Origin: Paracoccaceae bacterium | GTDB lineage: Bacteria; Pseudomonadota; Alphaproteobacteria; Rhodobacterales; Rhodobacteraceae | DNA: 14,091 nucleotides | NCBI GenBank assembly: GCA_902525995.1 | Contig: CABZJG010000023.1 | Coordinates: forward strand, 1-14,091 | Reading direction: 5' to 3' | In this document: piece by piece, positions 7,752 through 14,001 of the stretch | Position numbering within the stretch: the first letter of the stretch is position 1 | How the letters are laid out: the number at the start of each line of letters is the position of its first letter | Notes under the pieces: model-generated | What the model saw: the letters and a program-made list of their open reading frames with translations, nothing else | Database searches by the model: none | What the model was told of the DNA's origin: nothing | Translations under genes and position numbers: made by a program

Positions 7752-8121
7752 TGCTACACAATGGATTGAAAGCAACCTTGCTCTGCTTGTGGTAATAGCC
7801 ATTATTTTATTAGCTATTAATCTACTAGTAATGCTTGTTCTTAGATCAGGGCTAGCAGAGTTAAGACAAGAAATAAAAGCTATGAACCTGTTAAGAGACG
7901 CTGGGCAGCGAGTGATAAGCCATGAACTGGCCCAGCACGAAACGCTGCAATCTTCGCAAACATCAAGCCTAACCACATCAGGTCAAGGACTACCTAACTC
8001 ATTATTGATCGAAAAAGCTATAGCAATGATCAAAGCAGAAGCTCCAACTGAACAAATCAAATCAGATCTCGGCATTGACGACAATTATCTCGAGATTTTG
8101 GTTAAGCAGCACAAAGCTTAA
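7744..8121 (+). CDS. Membrane protein with DUF2802-like C-terminus
   Basis: A 125-residue protein. One transmembrane helix (about 11-34, LALLVVIAIILLAINLLVML) is followed by a short coiled coil (36-66), a polar linker, and a C-terminal helical module, IEKAIAMIKAEAPTEQIKSDLGI then YLEILVKQH (89-123). That module has the A..L...G.....I...LGI...E..L layout of DUF2802, a family found in flagellar clusters of Proteobacteria near flhB/fliA-type genes. Its function is unknown; it resembles a single-pass inner-membrane protein with a cytosolic helix-turn-helix-like tail. It overlaps the preceding gene by 8 nt and converges on the Sel1-type gene, with stops 10 nt apart. Confidence 0.68.
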   Translation: MTNATQWIESNLALLVVIAIILLAINLLVMLVLRSGLAELRQEIKAMNLLRDAGQRVISHELAQHETLQSSQTSSLTTSGQGLPNSLLIEKAIAMIKAEAPTEQIKSDLGIDDNYLEILVKQHKA

Positions 8122-8130
8122 GACCCGAAT

Positions 8131-8784
8131 TTACTGATTATCTTCAATCAACCAAACTTTTTCAGTAAAAAGCCCTGCTGCCATCTTCTGCGCTTCAATT
8201 AAATCAGCTGGTTCTAATTCACCTTCAATCTCATTTCGCAGGTCAACCGCCTGCTTGATCCCGATAGCTGCTGCCAAAGCCCGGAGTGCATAAGCTGATT
8301 TATAGTCTGGCTCGACAACCACGCTTAGATGATAGTCAGCAAGCTGCAGGATGACCTTACTGTCGCCGTTTTCAAATCGTGAATCGAGCACTTTCTTTAC
8401 CTGCATTCTAACAGTCTCTTGCGTTTCAGCAGGGACCAATTCAAGCAATTCTTCGCATAATTTTGACGCCTTATCACTCCCGCCCATTTTTGCGAGCCAA
8501 ACCCATTTCAAGCTTTGGGCGTAATTTGCAGGATGGCCGAGGCCTTTTCGCAAAAGAACGGCCAAATTATACTGGGCATCATGATCAGCTTCTTCTGCCA
8601 GGCTCAAGAATCCTTCATAGGCCGCCCCGTAGTTTTTATCTCGAACTGCCTGCACAGCATCATCAAACTGTGTGCCATGGCCCACAGCCCAACCCGGAAC
8701 AGGCGGGCATATCAGCAAAACAACACCTATCAGCAGTGAGCCTAGATGACTTGAGCGCATATTCTTTTGCTGTATTTTTTCCAT
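8131..8784 (-). CDS. Exported Sel1/TPR-repeat protein
   Basis: About 217 residues from the ATG at 8782-8784. A TTG at 8829 would add 15 residues, but it has no ribosome binding site and would bury the signal sequence; AGG lies 11 nt before the ATG. The N-terminus is a basic stretch followed by a hydrophobic run (GSLLIGVVLLICPPVPGWA), a likely signal peptide. The mature part has Sel1-like helical hairpins: KNYGAAYEGFLSLAEEADHD then AQYNLAVLLRKGLG with YAQSLKWVWLA, and later YKSAYALRALAAAIG. Such repeats are protein-binding scaffolds. It lies between the flgM unit and the flagellins, divergent from flagellin 1, so a periplasmic flagellar role is plausible but unproven. Confidence 0.72.
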   Translation of the reverse strand: MEKIQQKNMRSSHLGSLLIGVVLLICPPVPGWAVGHGTQFDDAVQAVRDKNYGAAYEGFLSLAEEADHDAQYNLAVLLRKGLGHPANYAQSLKWVWLAKMGGSDKASKLCEELLELVPAETQETVRMQVKKVLDSRFENGDSKVILQLADYHLSVVVEPDYKSAYALRALAAAIGIKQAVDLRNEIEGELEPADLIEAQKMAAGLFTEKVWLIEDNQ

Positions 8785-8829
8785 TCGATGCTTAACCTGT
8801 GTCTGCTTTTCGAGGTCAAGTTTAACCAA

Positions 8830-9031
8830 ACATAGACAAAAGGTAAATTCTACAAAATTTCTTGGATACGCCTATTTTTTCAATATGTTTTTAATACAAA
8901 TTATTCCTTGGTTTTATACGGTTTTTACGGCTCCTTTAGTGGTTTATCTCTAAATAAATAAACTTCCCAACCGTAATAGATGTGAGTCAGATTTTCTAAG
9001 CAGAAATGCGTCTAAGCTCTGACAAAATGAG
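8830..9031. other. AT-rich divergent intergenic region before the hairpin array
   Basis: This stretch separates the Sel1-type gene from the repeat array. It is AT-rich, holds a sigma-28-like element at 8951-8977, and shows no credible ORF. Two ACGG-containing patches (about 8917-8932) resemble minus-strand sigma-28 -10 boxes, but their TTTA partners are at 11-12 nt rather than 15. No clear promoter for the minus-strand gene was therefore found. Confidence 0.6.
8951..8977 (+). promoter_or_regulatory. Sigma-28-like promoter for flagellin 1
   Basis: TAAA (8951-8954), 15 nt, then ACCGTAAT (8970-8977). On its own the -10 is a weak FliA match, but the same spacing and CCGT core occur at three other late flagellar units in this window. 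The predicted start near 8984 would put the entire hairpin array in the flagellin 1 leader. Confidence 0.5.
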
Positions 9032-9392
9032 GGCGCTTTGCGCCAAATGCTGGCCCGTCAGGGTTCGGCGTACCAGTGGTGCTATGCGCCGATGTTGGCC
9101 CGTCAGGGTTCGACATGCCTGTGGTGTATCGCGCCAATGCTGGCCCGTTAGGGTTCGGCAGACCAATGGTGCTGTGCGCCAATGTTGGCCCGTCAGGGTT
9201 CAACACGCCTGTGGTGTATCGCACCAATGTTGGCCCGTCAGGGTTCGGCAGACCAATGGTGCTGTGCGCCAATGTTGGCCCGTCAGGGTTCAACACGCCT
9301 GTGGTGTATCGCACCAGTGCTGGCCCGTCAGGGCTTAGCAAACAAACGGCGCTATGCGTCAAATGCCGGCCCATTTGGGCTTGGTAAACCCA
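9032..9392 (+). repeat. Tandem array of ~45-bp double-hairpin modules
   Basis: Eight tandem units start at 9032, 9078, 9123, 9168, 9213, 9258, 9303 and 9348; a ninth, modified unit at 9394 is the flagellin leader itself. Each unit is a 13-nt hairpin A (5-bp stem, 3-nt loop; for example GGTGC-TGT-GCGCC), a 3-4 nt linker, hairpin B (arms GCTGGCCC and GGGTTCGGC type, loop GTCA, one bulged T), and an 8-nt linker. The stems hold in every copy although the bases change (C-G, T-A, T-G). Because 45 is a multiple of three and the unit lacks stops, several frames on both strands stay open. The translations are Trp/Cys/Arg-rich repeats, which I regard as artefacts. Confidence 0.9.
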
Positions 9393-9393
9393 T

Positions 9394-9445
9394 GGCGCTT
9401 TGCGTCGAACGCCGACTTTGTCGGCAAACTAAGGAGAAACACAAA
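9394..9445 (+). promoter_or_regulatory. Flagellin 1 proximal leader module with ribosome binding site
   Basis: Hairpin A GGCGC-TTT-GCGTC (9394-9406), linker GAAC, then a perfect 6-bp hairpin B GCCGAC-TTT-GTCGGC (9411-9425). The Shine-Dalgarno AGGAG (9432-9436) follows, 9 nt before the ATG at 9446. Neither stem covers the ribosome binding site. The same arrangement occurs before flagellin 2. Confidence 0.75.
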
Positions 9446-10597
9446 ATGGCACTTACTGTTGCTACAAATACCGGCGCGTTGATGGCCCAAGCGGCTGCCA
9501 GCAGCGTCAATAAAGAGATGGAGATCTCGATGGAGCGGCTGTCAACCGGCAAGCGCATCAACTCAGCTTCTGATGATGCTGCTGGTGTTGCAATTGCATC
9601 ACGTTTGACCGCTGAAATTAAAGGCACCAATCAAGCGATCCGGAACGCTCTGGATGCGCAGGCTTTGATCGACACAGCTGAAGGCGCGCACAATGAGATT
9701 TCAAATCTGCTTCAGCGCATGCGTGAAATTGCGGTTCAATCTGCCAACGACACCAATGACGCCAATGACCGCGCGGCTTTGGGCGATGAGATGACTGCTC
9801 TGACAGCTGAAATCGACAGAATTGCAAACGCCACATCTTGGGCGGGTAAAGCACTTCTTGACGGCGCAAGCCCCAATGCTGCTCAAACAACCCAGACTGG
9901 CAACGCTTCGTTTTCATTCCACATTGGCTCTGACAACTCAGCGGCAGATGAAATTGCTGTAAATATTGCAGCGACTGGTGGCTCAGCCCTCGGTATTGCA
10001 GGTTCAGCTAGCGCGCCTCAATCTTTGACTGAAACAGCAGATGCGGGTGATGCATTTGCTGTTGATCAGTCTGCAGGCACAATCACAGTGGGCACAGTTG
10101 CCGACACTGACGTGCTTAAGGTGAAAATCAACGGCACTGAGGTGACAACAACTGTCGCATTTGCTGGAGATGCTTACGAAGATACAGCGACTGGTGTTGC
10201 TGCGCAAATGAAAGCGAATATCGAAGCTGCTGGCATCGCTGGCCTGAAGATAACACAAAGCGCAGGGGTTCTTACCCTGACAGTTGGTGGAGCAATTGAT
10301 ATCTCAACTGCGAATGCAGCAGAGACAGCCATCGGCACCATTGATGCGGCTATGGTCAAAATCAATAATGCACGTGCCGATCTTGGTGCTGTAAGCAACC
10401 GGCTGGACTCCACAGTCGCCAACTTGACCAATGTCAGCAACAACTTGCAAGCAGGCAAAGGCCGGATTGAAGATGCAGACTTTGCTGCTGAAACAACCAG
10501 CTTGGCAAAATCACAGATTCTGCAGCAAGCCTCAACTGCGATGCTGGCCCAGGCCAATGCGTCGAAACAAAACGTTCTGAGCCTCCTGCAAGGCTAA
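9446..10597 (+). CDS. Flagellin 1
   Basis: A 383-residue flagellin, the secreted filament subunit. The N-terminal D0/D1 region (1-140) begins MALTVATNTGALMAQ and contains RLSTGKRINSASDDAAGVAI and LLQRMREIAVQSAN. The C-terminal D1/D0 region (about the last 85 residues) includes SNRLDSTVANL and ends NASKQNVLSLLQG. Between them is a variable outer domain of about 150 residues, rich in Ala, Gly and Thr, with a repeated-strand look (TITVGTVADTDVLKVKINGT). The ATG at 9446 is chosen because it gives the conserved flagellin N-terminus and has AGGAG 9 nt upstream; the in-frame extension from 9182 is repeat sequence. It is strongly similar to flagellin 2 throughout. FliS encoded at 33 is the probable export chaperone. 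Confidence 0.97.
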   Translation: MALTVATNTGALMAQAAASSVNKEMEISMERLSTGKRINSASDDAAGVAIASRLTAEIKGTNQAIRNALDAQALIDTAEGAHNEISNLLQRMREIAVQSANDTNDANDRAALGDEMTALTAEIDRIANATSWAGKALLDGASPNAAQTTQTGNASFSFHIGSDNSAADEIAVNIAATGGSALGIAGSASAPQSLTETADAGDAFAVDQSAGTITVGTVADTDVLKVKINGTEVTTTVAFAGDAYEDTATGVAAQMKANIEAAGIAGLKITQSAGVLTLTVGGAIDISTANAAETAIGTIDAAMVKINNARADLGAVSNRLDSTVANLTNVSNNLQAGKGRIEDADFAAETTSLAKSQILQQASTAMLAQANASKQNVLSLLQG

Positions 10598-10607
10598 GAA
10601 AACAAAC

Positions 10608-10650
10608 ATTCCTAAGCTTTAGGAATTTGGTCCGGGGCACCTTGCCCCGG
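10608..10650 (+). terminator. Paired hairpins after flagellin 1
   Basis: Two adjacent perfect stems: ATTCCTAA-GCT-TTAGGAAT (10608-10626) and CCGGGGC-ACCTT-GCCCCGG (10632-10650). The second is a strong GC stem but has no T-run after it, so it is not a textbook intrinsic terminator. It could end or attenuate the transcript, or protect its 3' end. Confidence 0.5.
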
Positions 10651-10691
10651 CCATTAGTCGTGCCTAAATCAAATTTTTTCCCCAAATTTGC

Positions 10692-10718
10692 TAAACAAGC
10701 TTTTCCCTCGGCCGTTTA
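10692..10718 (+). promoter_or_regulatory. Sigma-28 (FliA) type promoter for flagellin 2
   Basis: TAAA (10692-10695), 15 nt, then GCCGTTTA (10711-10718): a full -35 core and 6 of 8 bases of the FliA -10 GCCGATAA. The predicted start is near 10725, giving a leader of about 97 nt. Confidence 0.75.
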
Positions 10719-10727
10719 ACTCTGCGA

Positions 10728-10762
10728 ACCGAGCTATTTCAGTGTTCTTTTACAATCTCGGT
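10728..10762 (+). promoter_or_regulatory. Possible 5'-end stem in flagellin 2 leader
   Basis: ACCGAG (10728-10733) and CTCGGT (10757-10762) are perfect inverted copies around a 23-nt loop, starting a few bases after the predicted transcript start. A stem at the extreme 5' end can slow RNA decay. Six base pairs with a long loop is only modest evidence. Confidence 0.3.
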
Positions 10763-10770
10763 AACTCAAT

Positions 10771-10821
10771 GGCGTTACGCGCCAAACGCCGACTTTGTCG
10801 GCAAAAAAATGGAGAAACAAA
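10771..10821 (+). promoter_or_regulatory. Flagellin 2 leader module (single copy) with ribosome binding site
   Basis: Hairpin A GGCGT-TAC-GCGCC (10771-10783), linker AAAC, then hairpin B GCCGAC-TTT-GTCGGC (10788-10802), identical to that of flagellin 1. GGAG (10811-10814) lies 7 nt before the ATG at 10822. Compared with the flagellin 1 leader, hairpin A differs at stem positions but keeps all five pairs. Confidence 0.75.
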
Positions 10822-11979
10822 ATGGCACTTACTGTTGCGACAAATACCGGCGCGTTGATGGCCCAAGCGGCTGCCAGCAGCGTCAATAAAGAGTTAGAAA
10901 TTTCGATGGAGCGGCTGTCAACCGGCAAGCGCATCAACTCTGCGGCTGATGATGCGGCGGGCGTTGCAATTGCATCGCGTTTGACATCGGAAATCAAAGG
11001 CACCAATCAAGCGATTCGGAACGCTATGGATGCGCAGGCTTTGATCGACACAGCCGAAGGTGCTCATGTTGAGATTTCAAATCTGCTTCAGCGCATGCGT
11101 GAAATTGCGGTTCAATCTGCCAACGACACCAATGACGCGAATGACCGCGCGGCTTTGGGCGATGAGATGACTGCTCTGACAGCAGAAATCGACAGAATTG
11201 CAAACGTCACATCTTGGGCGGGCAAGCCATTGCTCGACGGACCGGCATCGTCCGCCAATGCTGCTTCAACCGAACAGACTGGCAACGCTTCGTTTTCATT
11301 CCACATTGGCGCAGGCAATTCAGCGGCAGATGAAATTGCTGTAAATATCGCAGCGACAGGTAGCTCAGCCCTCGGTATTGCAGGTTCAGCTGCCAAGCCT
11401 CAATCTTTGACTGAAACAGCGGATACGGGTGGTGCATTTGCGGTTGATCAGTCTGCAGGCACAATCACAGTGGGCGAAGTTGCCGACACTGACGTGCTTA
11501 AGGTGAAAATCAACGGCACTGAAGTGACAACAACTGTCGCGTTTGCCGGAGATGCTTACGAAGATACAGTGACTGGTGTTGCTGCACAAATGAAAGCGAA
11601 TATCGAAGCTGCTGGCATCGCTGGCCTGAAGATATCGCAAAGCGCAGGGATACTTACCCTGACAGTTGGTGGAGCCATTGATATCTCTGACGCCGACTTA
11701 GCGCAAGCAGCTATCGGCACCATTGATGCGGCTATGACAAAGATTAACAACCAACGCGCTGATCTTGGTGCTGTAAGCAACCGGCTTGATTCAACAGTTG
11801 CCAATATGACCAATGCAAGCAACAATTTGCAAGCCGGTAGAGGCCGGATTGAAGATGCAGACTTTGCTGCAGAAACAACCAATCTGGCAAAAGCGCAGAT
11901 CCTGCAGCAAGCCTCAACCGCGATGCTGGCCCAGGCCAATGCAGCCAAACAAAACGTTCTAAGCCTGCTGCAAGGGTAA
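10822..11979 (+). CDS. Flagellin 2
   Basis: A 385-residue flagellin paralog of the preceding gene, with the same D0/D1 ends (MALTVATNTGALMAQ at the start; NAAKQNVLSLLQG at the end) and the same type of outer domain. Differences cluster around residues 143-155 (just after the N-terminal D1 region), at scattered sites in the outer domain, and at the junction back into the C-terminal helix (ISDADLAQAAIGTIDAAM, against ISTANAAETAIG). This looks like a fairly recent tandem duplication that included the leader. The ATG at 10822 restores the conserved N-terminus; a TTG at 10795 would add nine residues and is unlikely. It has its own sigma-28 type promoter and a strong terminator. The product is probably a filament subunit with a different position or amount from flagellin 1. 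Confidence 0.97.
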   Translation: MALTVATNTGALMAQAAASSVNKELEISMERLSTGKRINSAADDAAGVAIASRLTSEIKGTNQAIRNAMDAQALIDTAEGAHVEISNLLQRMREIAVQSANDTNDANDRAALGDEMTALTAEIDRIANVTSWAGKPLLDGPASSANAASTEQTGNASFSFHIGAGNSAADEIAVNIAATGSSALGIAGSAAKPQSLTETADTGGAFAVDQSAGTITVGEVADTDVLKVKINGTEVTTTVAFAGDAYEDTVTGVAAQMKANIEAAGIAGLKISQSAGILTLTVGGAIDISDADLAQAAIGTIDAAMTKINNQRADLGAVSNRLDSTVANMTNASNNLQAGRGRIEDADFAAETTNLAKAQILQQASTAMLAQANAAKQNVLSLLQG

Positions 11980-12003
11980 TTTACACCCCGCAATATAAAT
12001 TTG

Positions 12004-12036
12004 AAAAGGCCCAAGGCACACCCCTTGGGCCTTTTT
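12004..12036 (+). terminator. Rho-independent terminator after flagellin 2
   Basis: A perfect 12-bp stem (AAAGGCCCAAGG and CCTTGGGCCTTT) around loop CACACC, ending in a T-run. It lies 25 nt after the flagellin 2 stop. Confidence 0.93.
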
Positions 12037-12552
12037 CATTTGATTTAGGCCAATAAAATAGAGCATTTTGAACGAAATCACTTCTGTGATCATCGCCTTT
12101 GGTCACCCTTTAAAGTGTTTTCTGGAGCACCTTGTGATTGCCTATCCTGCCAAATTCGCCCCGGCTGGCTATCTTGAGCACGCTATTTTTGGATGTCGCA
12201 GCAGCAATGCTTTTACAGACCTTTGGAAGAGGCAGAGCCTCAATAGCTTATGTTGTGTCTGTCTTTCCGGCGATCAAATTCTCGCAAGATCCAACCATAG
12301 GGAAATAAGTTTAGACAACAAAAACAGCCAAACAAAAGGGTTTTAATATTCATAGGAGGTACCAAGCGTGGACACACTACATCTACAACGATGTTTCCAC
12401 GATATAAAGTGGTGCTGCAAGACAGATCATCCGGCAAGATATATGGAAACGCCGCCAGGCACAGCAAATGAAAGAAACGCGCATAAATGCGCGCACTGGC
12501 CCAAGAGAAATAGAACTAAAGGAGGAAATTTTGGTCAGATAAGAACAGGACT
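12037..12552. other. Gene-poor stretch with orphan ribosome binding sites
   Basis: About 500 nt between the flagellin 2 terminator and the convergent methyltransferase gene. No recognisable protein or RNA family was found. A 92-codon TTG-started frame (12068-12346) lacks a ribosome binding site and has an unlikely composition. Two strong Shine-Dalgarno sequences occur, AGGAGG at 12354 and AAAGGAGG at 12518; the second is followed only by a three-codon frame. A palindrome GCGCAT-AA-ATGCGC lies at 12479-12492. Decayed genes or a small RNA are possible. Confidence 0.5.
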
Positions 12553-12556
12553 TTAA
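12368..12556 (+). CDS. Possible small protein of unknown function
   Basis: A 62-codon frame beginning GTG at 12368, eight bases after a perfect AGGAGG (12354-12359). The product would be basic and rich in His, Cys and Arg, with no signal peptide, membrane segment or known motif, and it reads more like random sequence than a conserved protein. It overlaps the 3' end of the convergent methyltransferase gene by 4 nt. The ribosome binding site is the only real support. Confidence 0.22.
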   Translation: MDTLHLQRCFHDIKWCCKTDHPARYMETPPGTANERNAHKCAHWPKRNRTKGGNFGQIRTGL

Positions 12557-13896
12557 GAGATTGCCTTTAACGTCACCACAACTTGCTTGGTGAACAGTGA
12601 AACCATATGAACTTCAAAGTTAAATTTATGGTTTGTGCAGAACTCTACCAGCGCCTTGTATTCATCGTTTTCCCATTGATGGTTTACAATCAACTCATCA
12701 AACACCAGAACCGTTTTCCCATCGATCACAGGAAGCGAGCTGTTTAGCGCACAAAGCGTTGAAGAATACAAATCTGCATCAAAATTTATCAAGCTGGCGA
12801 GGGGACGTTTTTTCGCAAAAAACTTGGGCAAGGTTTCACTGAACTCGCCAACGATGAATTCACCACCCTTTATGTTCGGAATATTCCCAAAGCTGGAATA
12901 GGTGCCCTGAGGCACTGTATGCCAATCCTCAGGCAAGCCAGTGAATGTATCAAAGCCGTAGCCCTTTTTATAGGCTTTGGTCAGGTATTTAAAAGACTCG
13001 CCCATCCAGACGCCAAATTCATAAAATGGCCGATTTATATCAGACATTGCGATCGCCGCATCAAATATCGACCAGCGGTTAAAGTGTAATTCCGGCAGTT
13101 TGGGCAGCGATAATATCCATTCAATAGACCGCAAAACAGAGTCAGAGGCCACATCTGTGCTCATCAGCCAATCAAAAAATTGACGGTCACCTTTGTAAGC
13201 GTTGATCGCAGCTAAAGTGTAAATCGCCGGTTCATATTTGGCGTCTTTTTCCAAACATTGCTCCACAATCGCCTTGGCTGTGTCTAAGTCGGTAGCCGTT
13301 GAATGAAGGTTCCAATAAGCGTTTGCCTTATTGGGATCCAATTCAATTGATTTCAAAAAGTGCTTCTGGGCTGCAACCATATTTGCCTGATCGCTCGATA
13401 CATTGCCGTAATTGTTGTAAGCTTGCGCGAAATCAGGCTTCAACTCTAAAGCCGTTTTGAGATGATCCTCAGCCTGATCCAAATAACCAATATTTTTGTA
13501 GGCAACTGCAATATTGTTATGCGCATTGGGCAACTTCGGGTTTTCACTTATGACCACTTTATAGTGATGGATAGCAGTATGGACTTCATCGATTATAGCG
13601 CTCACTTCGGCGATTATTTTGTGTAGAAAGACGGATTTTGGATATTGTGGTAAAAGTTCATCTGCAAGCTCTAGGACTGCATCATAATTGCCGCTGTTAA
13701 ATAGGGTGGCCAGAATATTTCCAAAAGTTTGACCTATGTCATCTGGGCCAAATAACTCGGAGTGATTTTCAACGGAAATCGTTTGACCATGCGGCACGGA
13801 CGCCAAAGACGACATTTTCTGAACGTCACTGGAAATGGATGACGAGGTCATTGACGCGGACAAATCCGAGGTTTGGTTACCATAATACTGAGACAT
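12553..13896 (-). CDS. TPR-repeat protein fused to TylF-like methyltransferase
   Basis: A 447-residue protein in three parts. Residues 1-45 are Ser/Thr-rich. Residues about 55-245 contain TPR-type helical pairs, clearest at AHNNIAVAYKNIGYLDQAEDHLKTALELKPDFAQAYNNYGN and AAQKHFLKSIELDPNKANAYWNL. Residues about 275-445 are a class I SAM-dependent methyltransferase of the TylF/macrocin-O-methyltransferase type: EFGVWMGES (293-301, SAM-binding loop), GFDTFTGLPEDW (314-325), DADLYSS (373-379) and VFDE (398-401), the metal and substrate region. Such enzymes methylate sugar hydroxyls. With a flagellin pair next door and a sigma-28-like promoter, methylation of a flagellin glycan or of a surface sugar is a reasonable inference. 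The ATG has AGGAG 6 nt upstream. Confidence 0.85.
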   Translation of the reverse strand: MSQYYGNQTSDLSASMTSSSISSDVQKMSSLASVPHGQTISVENHSELFGPDDIGQTFGNILATLFNSGNYDAVLELADELLPQYPKSVFLHKIIAEVSAIIDEVHTAIHHYKVVISENPKLPNAHNNIAVAYKNIGYLDQAEDHLKTALELKPDFAQAYNNYGNVSSDQANMVAAQKHFLKSIELDPNKANAYWNLHSTATDLDTAKAIVEQCLEKDAKYEPAIYTLAAINAYKGDRQFFDWLMSTDVASDSVLRSIEWILSLPKLPELHFNRWSIFDAAIAMSDINRPFYEFGVWMGESFKYLTKAYKKGYGFDTFTGLPEDWHTVPQGTYSSFGNIPNIKGGEFIVGEFSETLPKFFAKKRPLASLINFDADLYSSTLCALNSSLPVIDGKTVLVFDELIVNHQWENDEYKALVEFCTNHKFNFEVHMVSLFTKQVVVTLKAIS

Positions 13897-13919
13897 TTCA
13901 AGCTCCTAGGTTACCAATA

Positions 13920-13946
13920 AATACGGTAATGAAAGCTTGAAGTTTA
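13920..13946 (-). promoter_or_regulatory. Sigma-28-like promoter for the TPR-methyltransferase gene
   Basis: Read on the minus strand: TAAA (13946-13943), 15 nt, then ACCGTATT (13927-13920). The -10 is weak against the FliA consensus but nearly the same as that before flagellin 1. The predicted start near 13913 leaves a very short leader containing the AGGAG. Confidence 0.45.
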
Positions 13947-14001
13947 GCTTTTATATGAACTTGAATATCGGGTCTATTGCGCCTTTTTGAACTTGTAGCG
14001 T

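Noticed and set aside
8913..8955. Minus-strand sigma-28 candidates for the Sel1-type gene
   Set aside because: The -10-like GCCGTAAA and ACCGTATA have TAAA partners only at 11-12 nt, not the 15 nt seen at the other four sites.
9006..9387. Repeat-rich ORFs on both strands across the array
   Set aside because: Several frames on both strands are open at once, the products are implausible Trp/Cys/Arg or Pro/Gly repeats, and substitutions follow RNA pairing rather than codon positions.
9032..9392. CRISPR-like array
   Set aside because: There are no unique spacers: the whole 45-bp unit repeats, linkers included, and no cas genes are present.
9182..9445. In-frame N-terminal extension of flagellin 1 by 88 residues
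   Set aside because: The extension is made of 45-bp repeat units that are open only because the unit is a multiple of three without stops. The conserved flagellin N-terminus and a good ribosome binding site both point to 9446.
12068..12346. 92-codon TTG-started ORF after the flagellin 2 terminator
   Set aside because: No ribosome binding site, an unusual start, unlikely amino-acid composition and no known motif.
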